Positions 51,601-62,499 of a DNA stretch of 64,000 bases are shown piece after piece. The translations under genes and the position numbers were made by a program. Below the pieces are notes generated by a model, which worked only from the letters and a program-made list of their open reading frames with translations, ran no database searches and was not told where the DNA came from. How positions within the stretch are numbered: position 1 is the first letter of the stretch; each line of letters starts with the position of its first letter. Source of the DNA: Lepturacanthus savala (Eukaryota > Chordata > Actinopteri > Scombriformes > Trichiuridae); NCBI GenBank assembly GCA_030544235.1, contig CM060470.1:7752856-7816855 (forward strand). The letters run 5' to 3'.

Positions 51601-54600
51601 GTGGACACTTTTTACTACATATAGAAAGGAGATTTGTGTGATGGGGATTACGTTTCACTCTGTGAAAAAGGATCTAACTATTCTATATCTATTTCATAAC
51701 ATGGATGAGCAATGGTAAATGTCACGGTTAAAAAAAGGAACTGAAGCGTGCCCATGTGTTTGCACTACCACGCAGTCTCACCCAGAAAGGAGTGCGAGGG
51801 ATGGTGTGGATGAGGTGCCGTTGATGGATGAACAGTCCGAATCATCTGAAGAAAATGGAGGAAACCTAAAGTTAGTTGTCATTTTTATAACCCAAAAGCC
51901 TTAAAGTTGTTAATGCCTTTGTCTTTTCCTAACTAGATGACTGCAATGCACTTTATTCATGGTTAAGTCAAAAATCGTCTGCAAGTGGTTCAGAATGCAG
52001 CAGCTAGACTGATCATGGGTATTTGACAAACCAGTCTTAGCTCAACTTCACTGGTTGCCGGTCACCTTTTGAATAAATTTTAAGATTTCACTGTCAACTT
52101 TACAGTCTTACACCAGCTAAATAGCCAAGTTGATAACACCATATAAGCTGTTAAACAGTAGTTCAGTAAACATTTTTTAAATGCTTTTAAAAATCTATTT
52201 TATAAAAGACCCTTAAGGCAACAATATATATTGCTTTTAATTGCTTTGATTTTTATTTTGGTTTCAAATACTTTGTATAATTGTATTACAGACATGCTTT
52301 ATTTGTTAAGCACTTTGTAAAATTGTTAAAAAGGTGCTATATAAATAAAATGTATTTCAATTATTCAAATTGTAGTTTACTTCACAAACAGCGCCAATTA
52401 CAAGCTGAATGCAGGCAGCTTTAGCCTGATGGCACTAGGAGTTTGTGTTATTACATCTTACCATCATCACTACAGGCATTCTCCAGTTCATCAGGCAGCT
52501 CCTCCTCACCTCCATCTACTTGCATAACACACGATGGGCTGGAAACAGTTATAATACAGTAAGAGTTTCAGAATATAAATATGATTGAGGGGGGGGCAGT
52601 AGTATTCTTTAACTGAAAAGTACTTTAGTTCCTCACCCAGAGAGCTGAGCCTCTCCATCCGGACACTCCTCGGATGGTGTAGGAGAGGAAGGGGAGGGAG
52701 ATGACGATGACATACAAGCCGGGTGTCCCTGCTTGGTTAAGTGGATGGCAGAGATCTTCGTGGCCACAGAGCCTACCAAGGCTCCTTGAGGAGATGAGGC
52801 CACTGCTGATGGTGAAAAAAAAAAAAACACATCAAGCATCGAAAGTGTTTGTATATGCATTCCTGGGTTTATGAATTTAGGTTTTGTCCCCTGACCTTTT
52901 CCCAATATGACTCCAATCCCACCTTTATTATAAGCTCATTCTTCTTAACATTATTAGGAATAGTTCTGTAAAGCTTGTGTTCAAAATGTCTTCTTGACTG
53001 CTAATCTGTAGATTGAATGGCCATTCTCTCTTCCTGGGTTTCCTTATACAGCTACAGGGCACATTAAGTAAACCACTGATTCTGATTACCTGGGACGGCA
53101 TCCAGCATTGTGGGCTGCTGCTCCTCCTGAGTGGAACTGACACTGGCAGTGAGCACAGTTGGCGTAGGCCCAGTTGGAAAAGGTTTGGCTGCTGGGGCAC
53201 TTTTTCTTCTGCATGTGGACAGGGTGCTTCCTGTTTGACATTGACTTTCAGGGGCCTGCATGTTTATTTTATCATCTAGTGACACTGCTGTTTGGGGCCT
53301 TCTCTGGGAAGTTGCTGCCACCGTTACTGGAGGACTACTTCTTACCAAAAGCGGATTGTTTAAAGCATTTTTTGTTGTGCAGCCGTTTTGTGCCTGAATG
53401 GACCTTGTTGCTGGTTTAGCTGAATGACTCCTTGTAGTTGTTGTTCCTTTTGTTGTGCTTTTTATGTCTACTTTTGTGGCATTGACGGTGGAGGCATCCT
53501 TTCCTAATGCTGTCCCCTGGTGTTCGCAATGAGTAAGGCAGAGAGGAGGCACTGGAGGTGAAGAGGAACAGTCTGCAGCTTCAAGCTAAAAGACAAGATA
53601 AAGAAAATTTATATGTAGAGGAAGTAAAAGGCCAGAAGTAGACCTACAGATAAAGCTAATGAAATATAAAACAGAAATAAATTTAAATGCAAACAAATCA
53701 GTAATTGCAGGGACTGGTACTGAAACACTAAACAGACAGCACAGCTCTAATTAAAATGAAAGCCGACGTCATCTGCAAGATTATGTGCATGAAATATTAA
53801 TCCTAATTATACTTTAATGAAAGGTTTTCTTTACCTGAGCTTCAGTGAACAAAATAAGTTTCAGGTAACCAATATAACTCAAAATGGAAAGCAGGAGTTC
53901 AAAAAGTCAACTGCAAATACAACCAAAGTAACTTTTTATATTTTTAAATTGGTCAGTCTTTAATTAGAACTTGCACTGTATGTATTTCACTTTAATAGAT
54001 CAAACATTATTGAGTGAAGTGAAATCTTCTTATTCTATACTCCATTATGGAAATATCTGGTCAAAACTATGACGGTATTTGATACGGTCCTACACCAATA
54101 CTCACCATCACTTTGTTGGTTTGTTGCGGAGCAGGCTGTCCTTTAATAATCAGGTCCTGATGACGAATTAACGGAACATCACCTGTGGTATCAGCTGAAG
54201 TGTTTCCAGGTTGAGAGGTGTGGAGCGATGCACATTTTTCCTTGGTACCCATCACCTGAACATTAAACCCAACCTGGCATTCCTTCTTAGGGATGGGGGA
54301 AGAGGCATGGGTCTCTATGAGGCTGCAACGAGCCTGCTTCCGTCCCGTTGCCAGGATCTGATTAGAACGTTGAATCCAATTAATTTGCTGCTGCAGGGCT
54401 GAAGTCTCGTCTGGCACAGTGGCGAAATGGCTCCGGGCGTTGGTTCTACTTCTGTCCCCGCTCACCCATACAGAAACCACAGATGGAGCCACCGCTGTCT
54501 GCTTCACAGTGTAAGCAGATGAGGCAACGTTTGAGGAGAGAGGTCTGGCTTGGTCCTTTCTCCTGGACAGCTCTAGGGAAGGAGGCTGATTCAAAGGCAC

Positions 54601-55349
54601 TTTAGTAGCCACAACTGCCTTGGCGTGTGTACTGACAGGGGTTCCACAGCTGGGGCTATCGCCGCTGGAACGAGCTCGGAGAGTCCCTCCATCCCAGGGG
54701 GAGGACTGGTTGGTGGGCATGGCACCGTCAAACAATGATGTGGTTATCTTTGATGGACGCACAGAACGGGGATTAACAGTCAAGATTCACAAAAACAACT
54801 GTACCTCCTGGATGCTCCCCAATCCAGTGAGGTTGTATTTTCTCTAGATGAGTGAGATTTAGGATGTCAGCTTCGACTGAACAGAGTTGTGAATTTTCTG
54901 TTGGTTGCCGTAGATTGACTAAAAGTTCTTGATAAGTCCTCACCAACAGCAGACATACCTGCCACCACAGTGCAGTGACACTTAGCATTAAAACACCAAG
55001 GCCTCCAGCACATGCACTACAGGTCAGCAGGACACCATCAACACTTGGTAGTGATGCAGTATTAGAAGTCTTCACATGAGGGTCAGACAAGCAGGCACAA
55101 AAGGGTTTTTTCCTGAGGTAAAATGGTTCACAGTCCAACTAAGAGTCACACATATATAACTTATGCAATTAAATATAAGAGCAGGGATGGATGAAGGGTT
55201 CTCGAGGACAATAGAGTAGATAAGGAAGCCGTTTCTTCCACAATACTGTGGATATTAAGTCAAAGCTTCAGGCTACACTGCACTGCATACTTGGCTCATA
55301 CTAAGGAACCAGGCCTTAGAGGAGAGTGTGGTGTCCTCATGGTTTTCAT
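43395..55349 (-). CDS. ttll4: Tubulin polyglutamylase TTLL4
   Basis: About 21 coding exons. From 54747 to the stop they sum to 3,267 nt, exactly divisible by three. TTLL4 is a tubulin-tyrosine-ligase-like enzyme that adds the first glutamates of side chains on tubulin (preferring beta-tubulin) and on some nucleosome-assembly proteins. The N-terminal half is poorly conserved and Ser/Thr-rich. The catalytic TTL core and a C-terminal microtubule-binding region follow. My preferred start is the ATG at 55349 (MKTMRTPHSPLRPGSL), in the exon 55302-55398, which joins in phase to the exon at 54747. The first ATG inside the large exon, at 54720, is the alternative and would give 1,079 residues. Human TTLL4 has 1,199. 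The core is certain; the start is not. Confidence 0.88.
45949..49474 (-). CDS. ttll4: TTLL4 catalytic TTL domain exons
   Basis: Exons 49364-49474, 49178-49254, 48542-48736, 47567-47649, 47162-47290, 46918-47040, 46495-46593 and 45949-46083. Key blocks in order: RRLLKWKMSPVTPNVV, HDWLGCWGHHMKSPGF, LNHFPGTFQIGRKDRLWRNL, EFSFFPRTFILPQD, the ATP-site region KWIIKPPASARGIGIQVI, RPLLVQRYLHKPYLISG, NKFDLRIYVYVTSYDPLRIY, GNKFMHLTNYSVNKKN, and the metal-site block FGFDIMLDEKLKPWILEVNI with its Asp, Glu and Asn. All catalytic elements known for TTLL glutamylases appear intact. Confidence 0.93.
49650..55349 (-). CDS. ttll4: TTLL4 N-terminal, low-conservation exons
   Basis: Exons: 55302-55398 (coding from 55349, tentative), 54106-54747, 53090-53585, 52637-52805, 52462-52538, 51151-51187 (37-nt microexon, tentative) and 49650-49768. 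The large exons are Ser/Thr/Pro-rich with no recognised domain. The exon at 52462 is acidic (GGEEELPDELENACSDD), matching an acidic stretch in mammalian TTLL4. The exon at 49650 encodes PALVPSLFPNLLPTIYF, the conserved entry to the TTL domain. The 37-nt exon is inferred because it repairs the phase between its neighbours. A further possible exon (about 54989-55110) was left out because it would bring a stop into the preferred frame. Confidence 0.65.
51483..51531. repeat. Perfect 23-bp inverted repeat with 3-nt loop
   Basis: Arms 51483-51505 and 51509-51531 pair at all 23 positions around the loop ACA. It lies in a ttll4 intron. Confidence 0.95.
51930..52360 (+). mobile_element. 3' end of an L2/Rex1-like LINE
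   Basis: Reads like the C-terminal end of an L2-type ORF2 (a broken LDYCNxL, then the QNAAARL and LHWLPV blocks). It ends with the typical tail GCACTTTGTAAAATTGTTAA followed by AAGGTGCTATATAAATAAA. It lies in a ttll4 intron on the opposite strand. Confidence 0.65.
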
Positions 55350-56388
55350 ATCTTCCGCAGTCACTTCACAGGACGCCACAAAATCCCCGGTTTCACCACT
55401 GAAAAAAAAAAACACAAGAAGAGAAGTCAGTCTAAGAGAGTCAAGTCTTTCTAATGACAGAACATCAGAACAGTTAAGCATTCTGGTCCCTTTTGTACAG
55501 AGAGAAAGTCAAAACCTTATTTAACAAAGTACAAAGCTGAAAGTGACCCTTAACAACCTGCGATAATATTCATACTAAAAATGTTATTGTCTATATGTAT
55601 AATAAGGGCATCACACTAAGGGAAGTCAGTCAAAGGCAACACAAAAATCACTTATTTTCTCTTATAGTCTCTAATAGCTTTGAACTACTTTGACAAAGAA
55701 AATTGTTGTTATGTTCGGTTACATAAATGAATCTAAACAATAACTAATTGTATATGGGGGGGAAATGTATATGCAAGTCAATGAAGCTAATCTGAGTAAC
55801 AAAGCACATTTACTCAAGTACTGTAGTACAGTGCAGTTTTGAGGTGTTTTACTTGAGTATTTCCACTTGATGCTACATAAACTTATTTATACTATACATT
55901 TCACAACATTTCAGAGGGAAATATTGTGCTTTATACTCGATTATTTGATAACAATTAAATGCTGTTTATGTGTACCTGTTAATGAAAGAGCATTCAAATT
56001 CCAATAAAGTACTGTAGGGCTTACACTTCATAGATAGTCGATAATCGATTGGTTGGTTTGTTTCCTTGGTTGAGGACAGACTTTTATTATTAAATATAAC
56101 AATAAACAGGGCCCTTTTGCATTAGTTACATACCCTTTACTGCCATTACTTTGTAAGATTTTTAAATGAAAGACTTTTACTTGTAATTAGGAGTTTTTAC
56201 ATTGTGGAACTTCTACTTTAGCTTGAGTAAAAGACAGGAGATCTTCCCCCGCTGGTCTGAGGCCATCCCCAATGCGGCATTGCCAACAACTTCCCTTTTA
56301 CTGTGTGTGGATGACGTGAATTCACGTTTCAGCAGGCATAACACCATGTGTTGAGGTTGACACCAGTCAAAGCAGCTGTCAACGTCCC

Positions 56389-56613
56389 GGTGTTTAGTTT
56401 TAACTCGCGACCGTGTTAACTGTTGACTTTCAACCGATTGTGTCGTGGTTTCTCGAATTCAGAAAACGTGTGTGAATGCTTCTAAACCGCATTTAATTAA
56501 TATGATGTAACATTCAAATTAGGATAGTTTAAAACGGTTTTAATCGGACACCTACGTGATACATTCAGCTGAAAGTCACCAGTTAACACGGTCGCGAGTT
56601 AAGACGAAACACC
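56389..56613. mobile_element. MITE-like element with 46-bp inverted arms
   Basis: Left arm 56389-56434 and right arm 56568-56613 are reverse complements with four mismatches in 46 bp. The core TTAACTCGCGACCGTGTTAACT is identical in both arms. The spacer is 133 bp. It lies in ttll4 intron 1, about 0.4 kb from the first exon. It has no coding capacity. Confidence 0.65.
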
Positions 56614-56973
56614 CCAGCACCAGAGAAATGTTTCACATGTGTGTAACTTACCCTCAGCACACGCCGCTTAGCTTCACGTGAACCCGGCTAACGTGCTTTT
56701 GTAGTTCACCAACGTTAACGTTCGCTCACCAAATAACCTTTTAAAAAGGCTCGGTTTATATTAAACCCACATCCTTACGGCTGGATAAAACGTGTCTGGC
56801 TGTTAGCATCAAGCTTACTGTAGCTTCCATCCGTCTGTTTTTAGTTACCGCCGCACCGTTAGCGTTAGCAACAACGACTCAACAAAACAAACAGACGGGT
56901 CAAGACCGCCCGGTGGACGGAACAATGCATCACAGGCACGCAAGCAGTCCGTAAAACACCTATTCATACTCAC

Positions 56974-57060
56974 TTTGTCTTCCGTAGCATGTTGTTCCAT
57001 TGGTTTGACGACGCTGCTGCTAACGTTACGGCTTCTTATGTTGCCGGGGGACTAGCTGGA
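56974..57060 (-). promoter_or_regulatory. ttll4 first exon and CpG-containing promoter region
   Basis: A GC-richer, CpG-containing stretch (about 56640-57180) surrounds a likely first exon. On the minus strand an ATG at 57000 opens a 9-codon reading frame (MEQHATEDK) up to a strong donor (AAA, then GTGAGT) at 56973. Splicing to the exon at 55398 gives TGG TGA, so this frame closes after ten codons and looks like an upstream ORF rather than the ttll4 start. I see no TATA box. The exact transcription start cannot be read from sequence. Confidence 0.5.
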
Positions 57061-57479
57061 AAGTGTGAGTGAGTGACACATCATGGCCGAAGATCGTCTA
57101 TTGCGGCCAGAAGTTCCGCCTCACTCCTGCATCAGAGCTCCCTCCGCCGGTTCACAGCGGCTACGTGCAGAATGTAGTCCGTTCTGATTTTTGACAGTGG
57201 CGGCGGAGTAATTTAATACCACACGAGTATTAAGGCCACAGTAAGAAAAAAAAAATATAATAATTATTATTATTATTTTTACTTACGAAAAATTAATTCC
57301 TAAATATTACAGTAGAATAACATAAATAAATATCATGACTTTGTTCTGGTAATTCAAAAATTAAAATTATTTTTTTCTCTTAGTGTAGCCCTTATACTAC
57401 GTCGTAATTCAATACATTGAATACTCCAAATATGACATTAATTGCTGATGCAGCCCAATTTCAGTAGAAAAATATTCTT

Positions 57480-57640
57480 AAAGGTCCCATATCATGAAAA
57501 GTGAGCTTTTATCTGCTTTTTGATTATGATGTCAAGTTGTATATAGCAGCCATTCTCAACCTTGGGTTCCTAACCCAAATTAGGGTCACAAGATGAATCA
57601 TTGCCAAGTCATTTTTGGAAAAATATAAATCTGTGAAATT
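57480..57640. repeat. Dispersed fish repeat (AAAGGTCCCATATCATG type)
   Basis: AAAGGTCCCATATCATGAAAA is a familiar fish interspersed motif. The following CATTCTCAACCTTGGGTTCC, with GGGTCACAAGATGAATC, resembles a hAT-type terminal region. A weaker relative of the first motif occurs at 46687. Confidence 0.4.
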
Positions 57641-58329
57641 AACAGTATCCGACCAGATGTTAGGACAACGAGTGGAATTTTATCACTCAAACCCAGTTAC
57701 TGTCAGATGTAACTACAGCAAACAGAATGATAAAACGTATATTTGTTGATTTTTAGTGAATATTTTAAGTTATTAAATGCATACTACGTCCCTATAAAAA
57801 TATTTCACCAAAACCTTGATGTAGTAGTTAGGGCATTGTGAATAGGAACAGAGGGAAAAGACTCAGCGGCAAAAATCAAAAAACATGATCTGTTTTCTCC
57901 CTATTGTGTTTTGTTGAGGCTTTTAGGTACAGTTTTTCAAAATTAAGAAGATTTATTTAAAAACAGGGTCGCATACAACAGTGGATGTTAAATTTGGGGT
58001 CATGAGAACCATGGGTATATAGTATAAATACTGCCCCAAATGCTTAATCCACAGAGAAATGCACCTGCAGAAAAACGAGATGGCAGAACTTTCAATGAAG
58101 TTGTGATGTCACAAGTATACAGCCCCTCCAGTATTGAATGTAGAGCACCATGACTGAGCATTACACCATGAGTGCACACAGATACAACTGATAATATCAG
58201 AGTATTTGTCATGATCATTATGTGCTATCACTAACAGAAGATTCACACAAGGTTCATTTTCTTGTGTATTATTACTGTATATGGAGACAGCTACTCAGGC
58301 TTGTACATCACAGCAGTGATCACTAGAGG

Positions 58330-58638
58330 GCTCTAAGACGAGCTCTGTCCTCCTCCTGTCTCTGCTCCCGACCTTTCTCTCCTCCCTCCGTACTCCTCTT
58401 GTTTCCCCCCATTCCTCCCTCTCCTCTCTGCATTTTATCTTTCCTCACTTCTTACCCTCATCCTTTCCTTTTCTCACCTCCCGCTTCCTCCCTAGGAAAC
58501 GCACCTTCCCTTCCCCTCTTCTCACTTCCCCCGTTTCCATCTTTCTCTCCACTACTCCTTCACTCTTTCTTTCTACTTTTATCTTTCCTCGTCCTCTTTC
58601 ATCTCTTATCCTCACTTCCACACAGTTTCCTGTTATTT

Positions 58639-58677
<39 letters not shown>

Positions 58678-58985
58678 GTCTGTCTTTCATCCATCTACAC
58701 CTCCCTCTTCACCCTTTCCATCATTCCTTCTCTTCCAACTCCTGATTTCTCTCATTTTCTCTCCTGCTTTCCTCCTCTTCTCTCTTTCACCCTGTCTTCC
58801 TCTCTTCCTCTCTTATCCCTTCTGTCATTCCTGTCTATTCTCTCCTTTACACCGGCCTTTTCCCCTTTTTTCCCCTCCATCGCCTTTTCCTCTTCTACCC
58901 TTTCCTCACACATTCTCTCTCCTCTTTCCTTATTCATCTACTCTTTTCCTGACTTGTCTCTCATCCTCTTCTCCCCCTTTTCCCC
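58330..58985. repeat. Pyrimidine-rich tract of about 650 bp
   Basis: The plus strand is almost wholly C and T, including a pure CTTT array at 58638-58676. It keeps a long open frame only because stop codons need A or G. I do not call a gene here. Confidence 0.8.
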
Positions 58986-59016
58986 TCTGGCATGTCAGAG
59001 CTTGAAAAAAGAGGAA

Positions 59017-59019
<3 letters not shown>

Positions 59020-59055
<36 letters not shown>

Positions 59056-59093
59056 GTATGTTTGTTTGTGAGTGAATGACGGAGTGAGTGAGT

Positions 59094-59142
<49 letters not shown>
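59020..59142. repeat. GA dinucleotide arrays
   Basis: Two GA arrays (59020-59052 and about 59098-59142) separated by GAGT repeats, at the start of the purine-rich leader of the plus-strand gene. Confidence 0.9.
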
Positions 59143-59147
<5 letters not shown>

Positions 59148-59149
59148 CA

Positions 59150-60311
59150 GATAAAGAGCCCAGGAGAGAGAGCGAGCCTACTGAAGCTGAGCAGTGAGCG
59201 GGGTGAGCAGCAGGAGTGCTTCTGTCCTCTGAGCTGCATGACGGGTTGGGACGATCCAGTCTCAAGTGTCACTGAGAGCAAAGAGTCTGCAGGACAAAGT
59301 GGTCGACCCAAAAGAAAAAAAGGGACAAGAACCAGGACCTCTGTCCTCGGGAGAACTGAGTCTTGTTTGTCAGGACAACATTTTCTTACTCCAGGACTCA
59401 GGATGATCTATCACCTTCCAAACCAATACAGAGCCTGAAGCTGCTCCGGCTCGGGCTGAATAAATCATTCCTCCTGAAAGAGGAATAAAGACGAAGAGGA
59501 GGAGGGGGAGGACAAGTCAGTCTATCAACACGAGACAAAAACGACCAAAAAAACGCTAAATTTTGCTTTCCACAGGGACTATCGGATCTATTTTATCTCT
59601 GAATCACAGGAGAAAAGAGGAATAAAGAATTTTCTTTATAAAGTAAAGCGAGGCGAAAAGGAAAAGTCCAACCAAACGAAAAATGTCAGTTTCTCCTCTC
59701 AGATACAAAGAAAAGAAGATGAAGATGGAGTGATATGAGACAACTAGTCCTTTAATGTAAAAAAAAGTGTCTGGTTTTGAAAATATTTTATTTCACTTGT
59801 TCCAAATACAGAAAAAGAGTGAATAAAGGACATAGATGTTGTAGACTGACATTTATTCAATCTCTCATGTCCCAGATAAAGAAGATTTGAAAAGAAGGAA
59901 CTAAAGGAGCGACAAGGACGAAGGAATATCAGCTTATCAGCTGAAGAAAATCAAGAAATAAAAAACATCTGTTGGAGATTTTACAAATATTGTTCAAACA
60001 GAGGGGGGAGAAAATCAATGAAAAAAAAAAGACTGGAATTGCTGTGTGCTGAAGGCAGAGGAGCAGGAAAAGTTTTTCTGTCGCTCATGACCGACCAAAA
60101 AAAAGCCGAAGGTGGAGAATCAAAGGTGAACGAATAAAAAGGATACAGAGGAATAAAAGAAAAAGGAGAAAAAAAGAGGACAAAGGAGGGTAAAGAGGGC
60201 TAAAGAATAAAAAAAATAGACAAAGAGTGAATAAATAAAGTAAAAAAAAATTCCAAGGGGAGAAAAAAGAGGAAAAAGTCTACAACAGAACAGAAGAAGC
60301 CAGGTGTGACA
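59150..60311 (+). promoter_or_regulatory. Purine-rich probable 5' leader of the secreted-protein gene
   Basis: About 1.1 kb of very A/G-rich sequence with few pyrimidine runs leads directly into the ATG at 60312. It has no obvious splice acceptor near the ATG, so it may be a long 5' untranslated region. A 66-codon frame starting at ATG 59238 and ending 59438 would be an upstream ORF if transcribed. The boundaries are inferred. Confidence 0.35.
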
Positions 60312-61318
60312 ATGAGGCTCCTGGTGCTGCTTGCGGCTCCTCTCTCCCTCCTCGTCCTCCACACCGCTCTGGTGGCCCCGGCGGGCGGCATGGCCCCGGG
60401 CCGGCTGGAGCGCTGGGTCCGCTCCGGCCTCCAGTCGCTGCAGTGGGACCAGCTGGACCGGTGCCTCCGCATGTCCTCGCTCTCCGAGGCCGAGTGCAGG
60501 CGACTCGCCCACCTGCCGCTGTCCGCCGTGGCCGTCTACGTGTCGGAGCCTCGCACCGCTGCAGGTAGGGAGGGCAAAGGTCAAAGCTCACCGGGCTGCT
60601 TTAAACCCTTTCATCCTGAAGGAGAGATTAAGGGAGCATTTGATGGGGGTAATAGTACATACAAAAAAAAGTGAATTCATTAGTGTTAAAATTTACCACA
60701 AAAATGTTTCTCCGAATGAAACATATAATATAAATTGTTTGGATTTGTAAAAATGAAGCGTGATAAATAACAGTATGAGTTAAAAGGGGAAAAAATCCCA
60801 AATAAATTGCTTGCTTTTATTTATTGGGTTTAATGGGATTGTTTGTCTCACATACAGTATTATATTGTCACAATTACTCATTATTATTTGAATGGATTAT
60901 TACACCTCCTATATTATCAGTGTAGTATTATTCTAATATGTAGCCAATATATATAGTCTCATAGTGTATATAGGATGATATTTAAATTGCTATATTACTA
61001 TCCTCTTATGTTGAGTCTCTCTCGTCCCTGCAGGTAACTCAGACAAAGTGCTGGCCATCCTCCCAGACTCCTACCACTCCTCAGGTGGGATGATGGGCTC
61101 CAAGCCTCGGGGGGGTTTCGGCGTCAGCTCCGCGCTGAATGGAGGAGGGGAGAGCCCCCACAGAAACCAGCAGCCTTTCCCCGGCTCCACGGCCCACGAC
61201 GCCGTGCTGGTGCTAGACCCGAGCCCCGGGGAGAACTTCGGACACCCGGTGGTCCTCTTCTATGTGGACGTGAACGTGACGAAGAAGAGGTGCTCCCATC
61301 TGGATGGCATTTACCTGG
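60312..61318 (+). CDS. Secreted protein of unrecognised family, first two coding exons (partial)
   Basis: Exon 60312-60564 and exon 61034-61318 join in phase (G plus GT) to give about 179 codons, then a GTGAGT donor. The ATG opens a clear signal peptide (MRLLVLLAAPLSLLVLHTAL, hydrophobic to about residue 20). Then come LERWVRSGLQSLQWDQLDRC, a Cys-containing helical region, NSDKVLAILPDSYHSSGG, a Gly/Ser-rich stretch, DAVLVLDPSPGENFGHP and VVLFYVDVNVTKKRCSHLDG with an N-linked glycosylation sequon (NVT). The exons are GC-rich against AT-rich surroundings, with third-position GC bias, so coding is convincing. I do not recognise the family and assign no function. Further exons must lie past 64000, since the rest of the window shows only repeats. 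Confidence 0.75.
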
Positions 61319-61867
61319 GTGAGTCTGTGCATTCCATGACACAACATAAAAAACAGTCCCATAATAAGAGATATTACATCTGATATTTAACCCATTGAAG
61401 CCTTTAAGTCTATGACTGTCATTTTATGCTTAAAATAATAAAACGAAATATTACGCATGCAACTTTTTTTTGATGACATGATAGTAGACAACTTAGACAA
61501 AAGGTTTTAAGCAAAAAAATTAAGTTTCATGGTGCTTCCTGTCACATGACATCATCAACTTCCTGTCCCTTCCTTCTGAGAACATGGAGAAGACACCCCC
61601 CCCCCCAGAAAGAGGTCATTTTATTTAGATAATTATGATTTTCAACCCTCACATGTATATATCTATTTTATCATTCAAGTCTCTAGAATAATCCCCCCCC
61701 TAGAATAATTATGGGCAGAAGCGGCAACTATCATAGTCATTGAAATGTTATTTTCTGCAAAGAAAGAGTACAAAACAAACAAATAGAAAACAAATAGATA
61801 CATAACATGATTGTTAGTGACTCAACTGATACAATTATATGGCTGAAAACAATCCGGGCTTAAATGG

Positions 61868-62490
61868 ATTAAAGGTCCTGTATAAGTGATATTATAATTG
61901 CTTTTTTTAATCATAAGGAAGGTGTAGGCGTTAGATAAATAATGTGCCGTGTTGCAGAATACTTAAAATCACAGAAAATGCAGTCAGCTTGTATTCAGAA
62001 ATTGTCCCTTAAAAACGAGCTGTCAGGGATTCTTGAATTCCAGGAGGGACAGGGAAATTTGCCACCTTCAGTAAATCATTTTGAAAACTAATAATGTAAT
62101 TGAAAGTTTCAATCGAATAGGAAACATTCAGAAAAAAACACTTTTTGAAGCTTTAGTTTGGAATCCAGGTGGATTCTTTTGTGTTTGCGGGTATGGCCAC
62201 CTGACAATTTTAGACATTATGACGTCCCGGCCAGAAAATACTCATGAGAATTTTCTGGCTCCATTTTGCTCCCAAGTTGTAATGAGCTCAGTGCCCGTGC
62301 AACTATACAGTCGCAAGCCATTCAAATTCAGCCAATCAGAGGAGAGGCTCATTAATATTAATGAGTCAGACACAAAACGACCTGTTCTTTCTGGAGCCCC
62401 AGAGAGAAGCTTGAGAGAGGAGATGTAAAACTGTATTGAGACAATCTGTGGTCCTTAAAAACGCAAGTATATGTTGTCAGGGACCTTTGA
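61868..62490. mobile_element. Possible MITE with AAAGGTCC ends
   Basis: The left end ATTAAAGGTCCTGTATAAG and the inverse of the right end (CAAAGGTCCCTGACAAC) are similar. The inside shares about 55 bp with a segment at 31775-31840. It lies in an intron of the secreted-protein gene. Boundaries are approximate. Confidence 0.4.
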
Positions 62491-62499
62491 CACTCCCTC

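Noticed and set aside
54773..55138. 121-codon frame on the minus strand upstream of the large ttll4 exon
   Set aside because: It has no ATG at its start, is interrupted by a strong donor (CAG, then GTATGT), and including it would put a stop in the preferred ttll4 frame. It could be an alternative 5' exon but is not supported.
58399..59079. 226-codon open frame on the plus strand
   Set aside because: It runs through almost pure C/T sequence and then GA repeats. It stays open because stops are impossible there, and the translation is only Ser/Leu/Phe/Pro low complexity.
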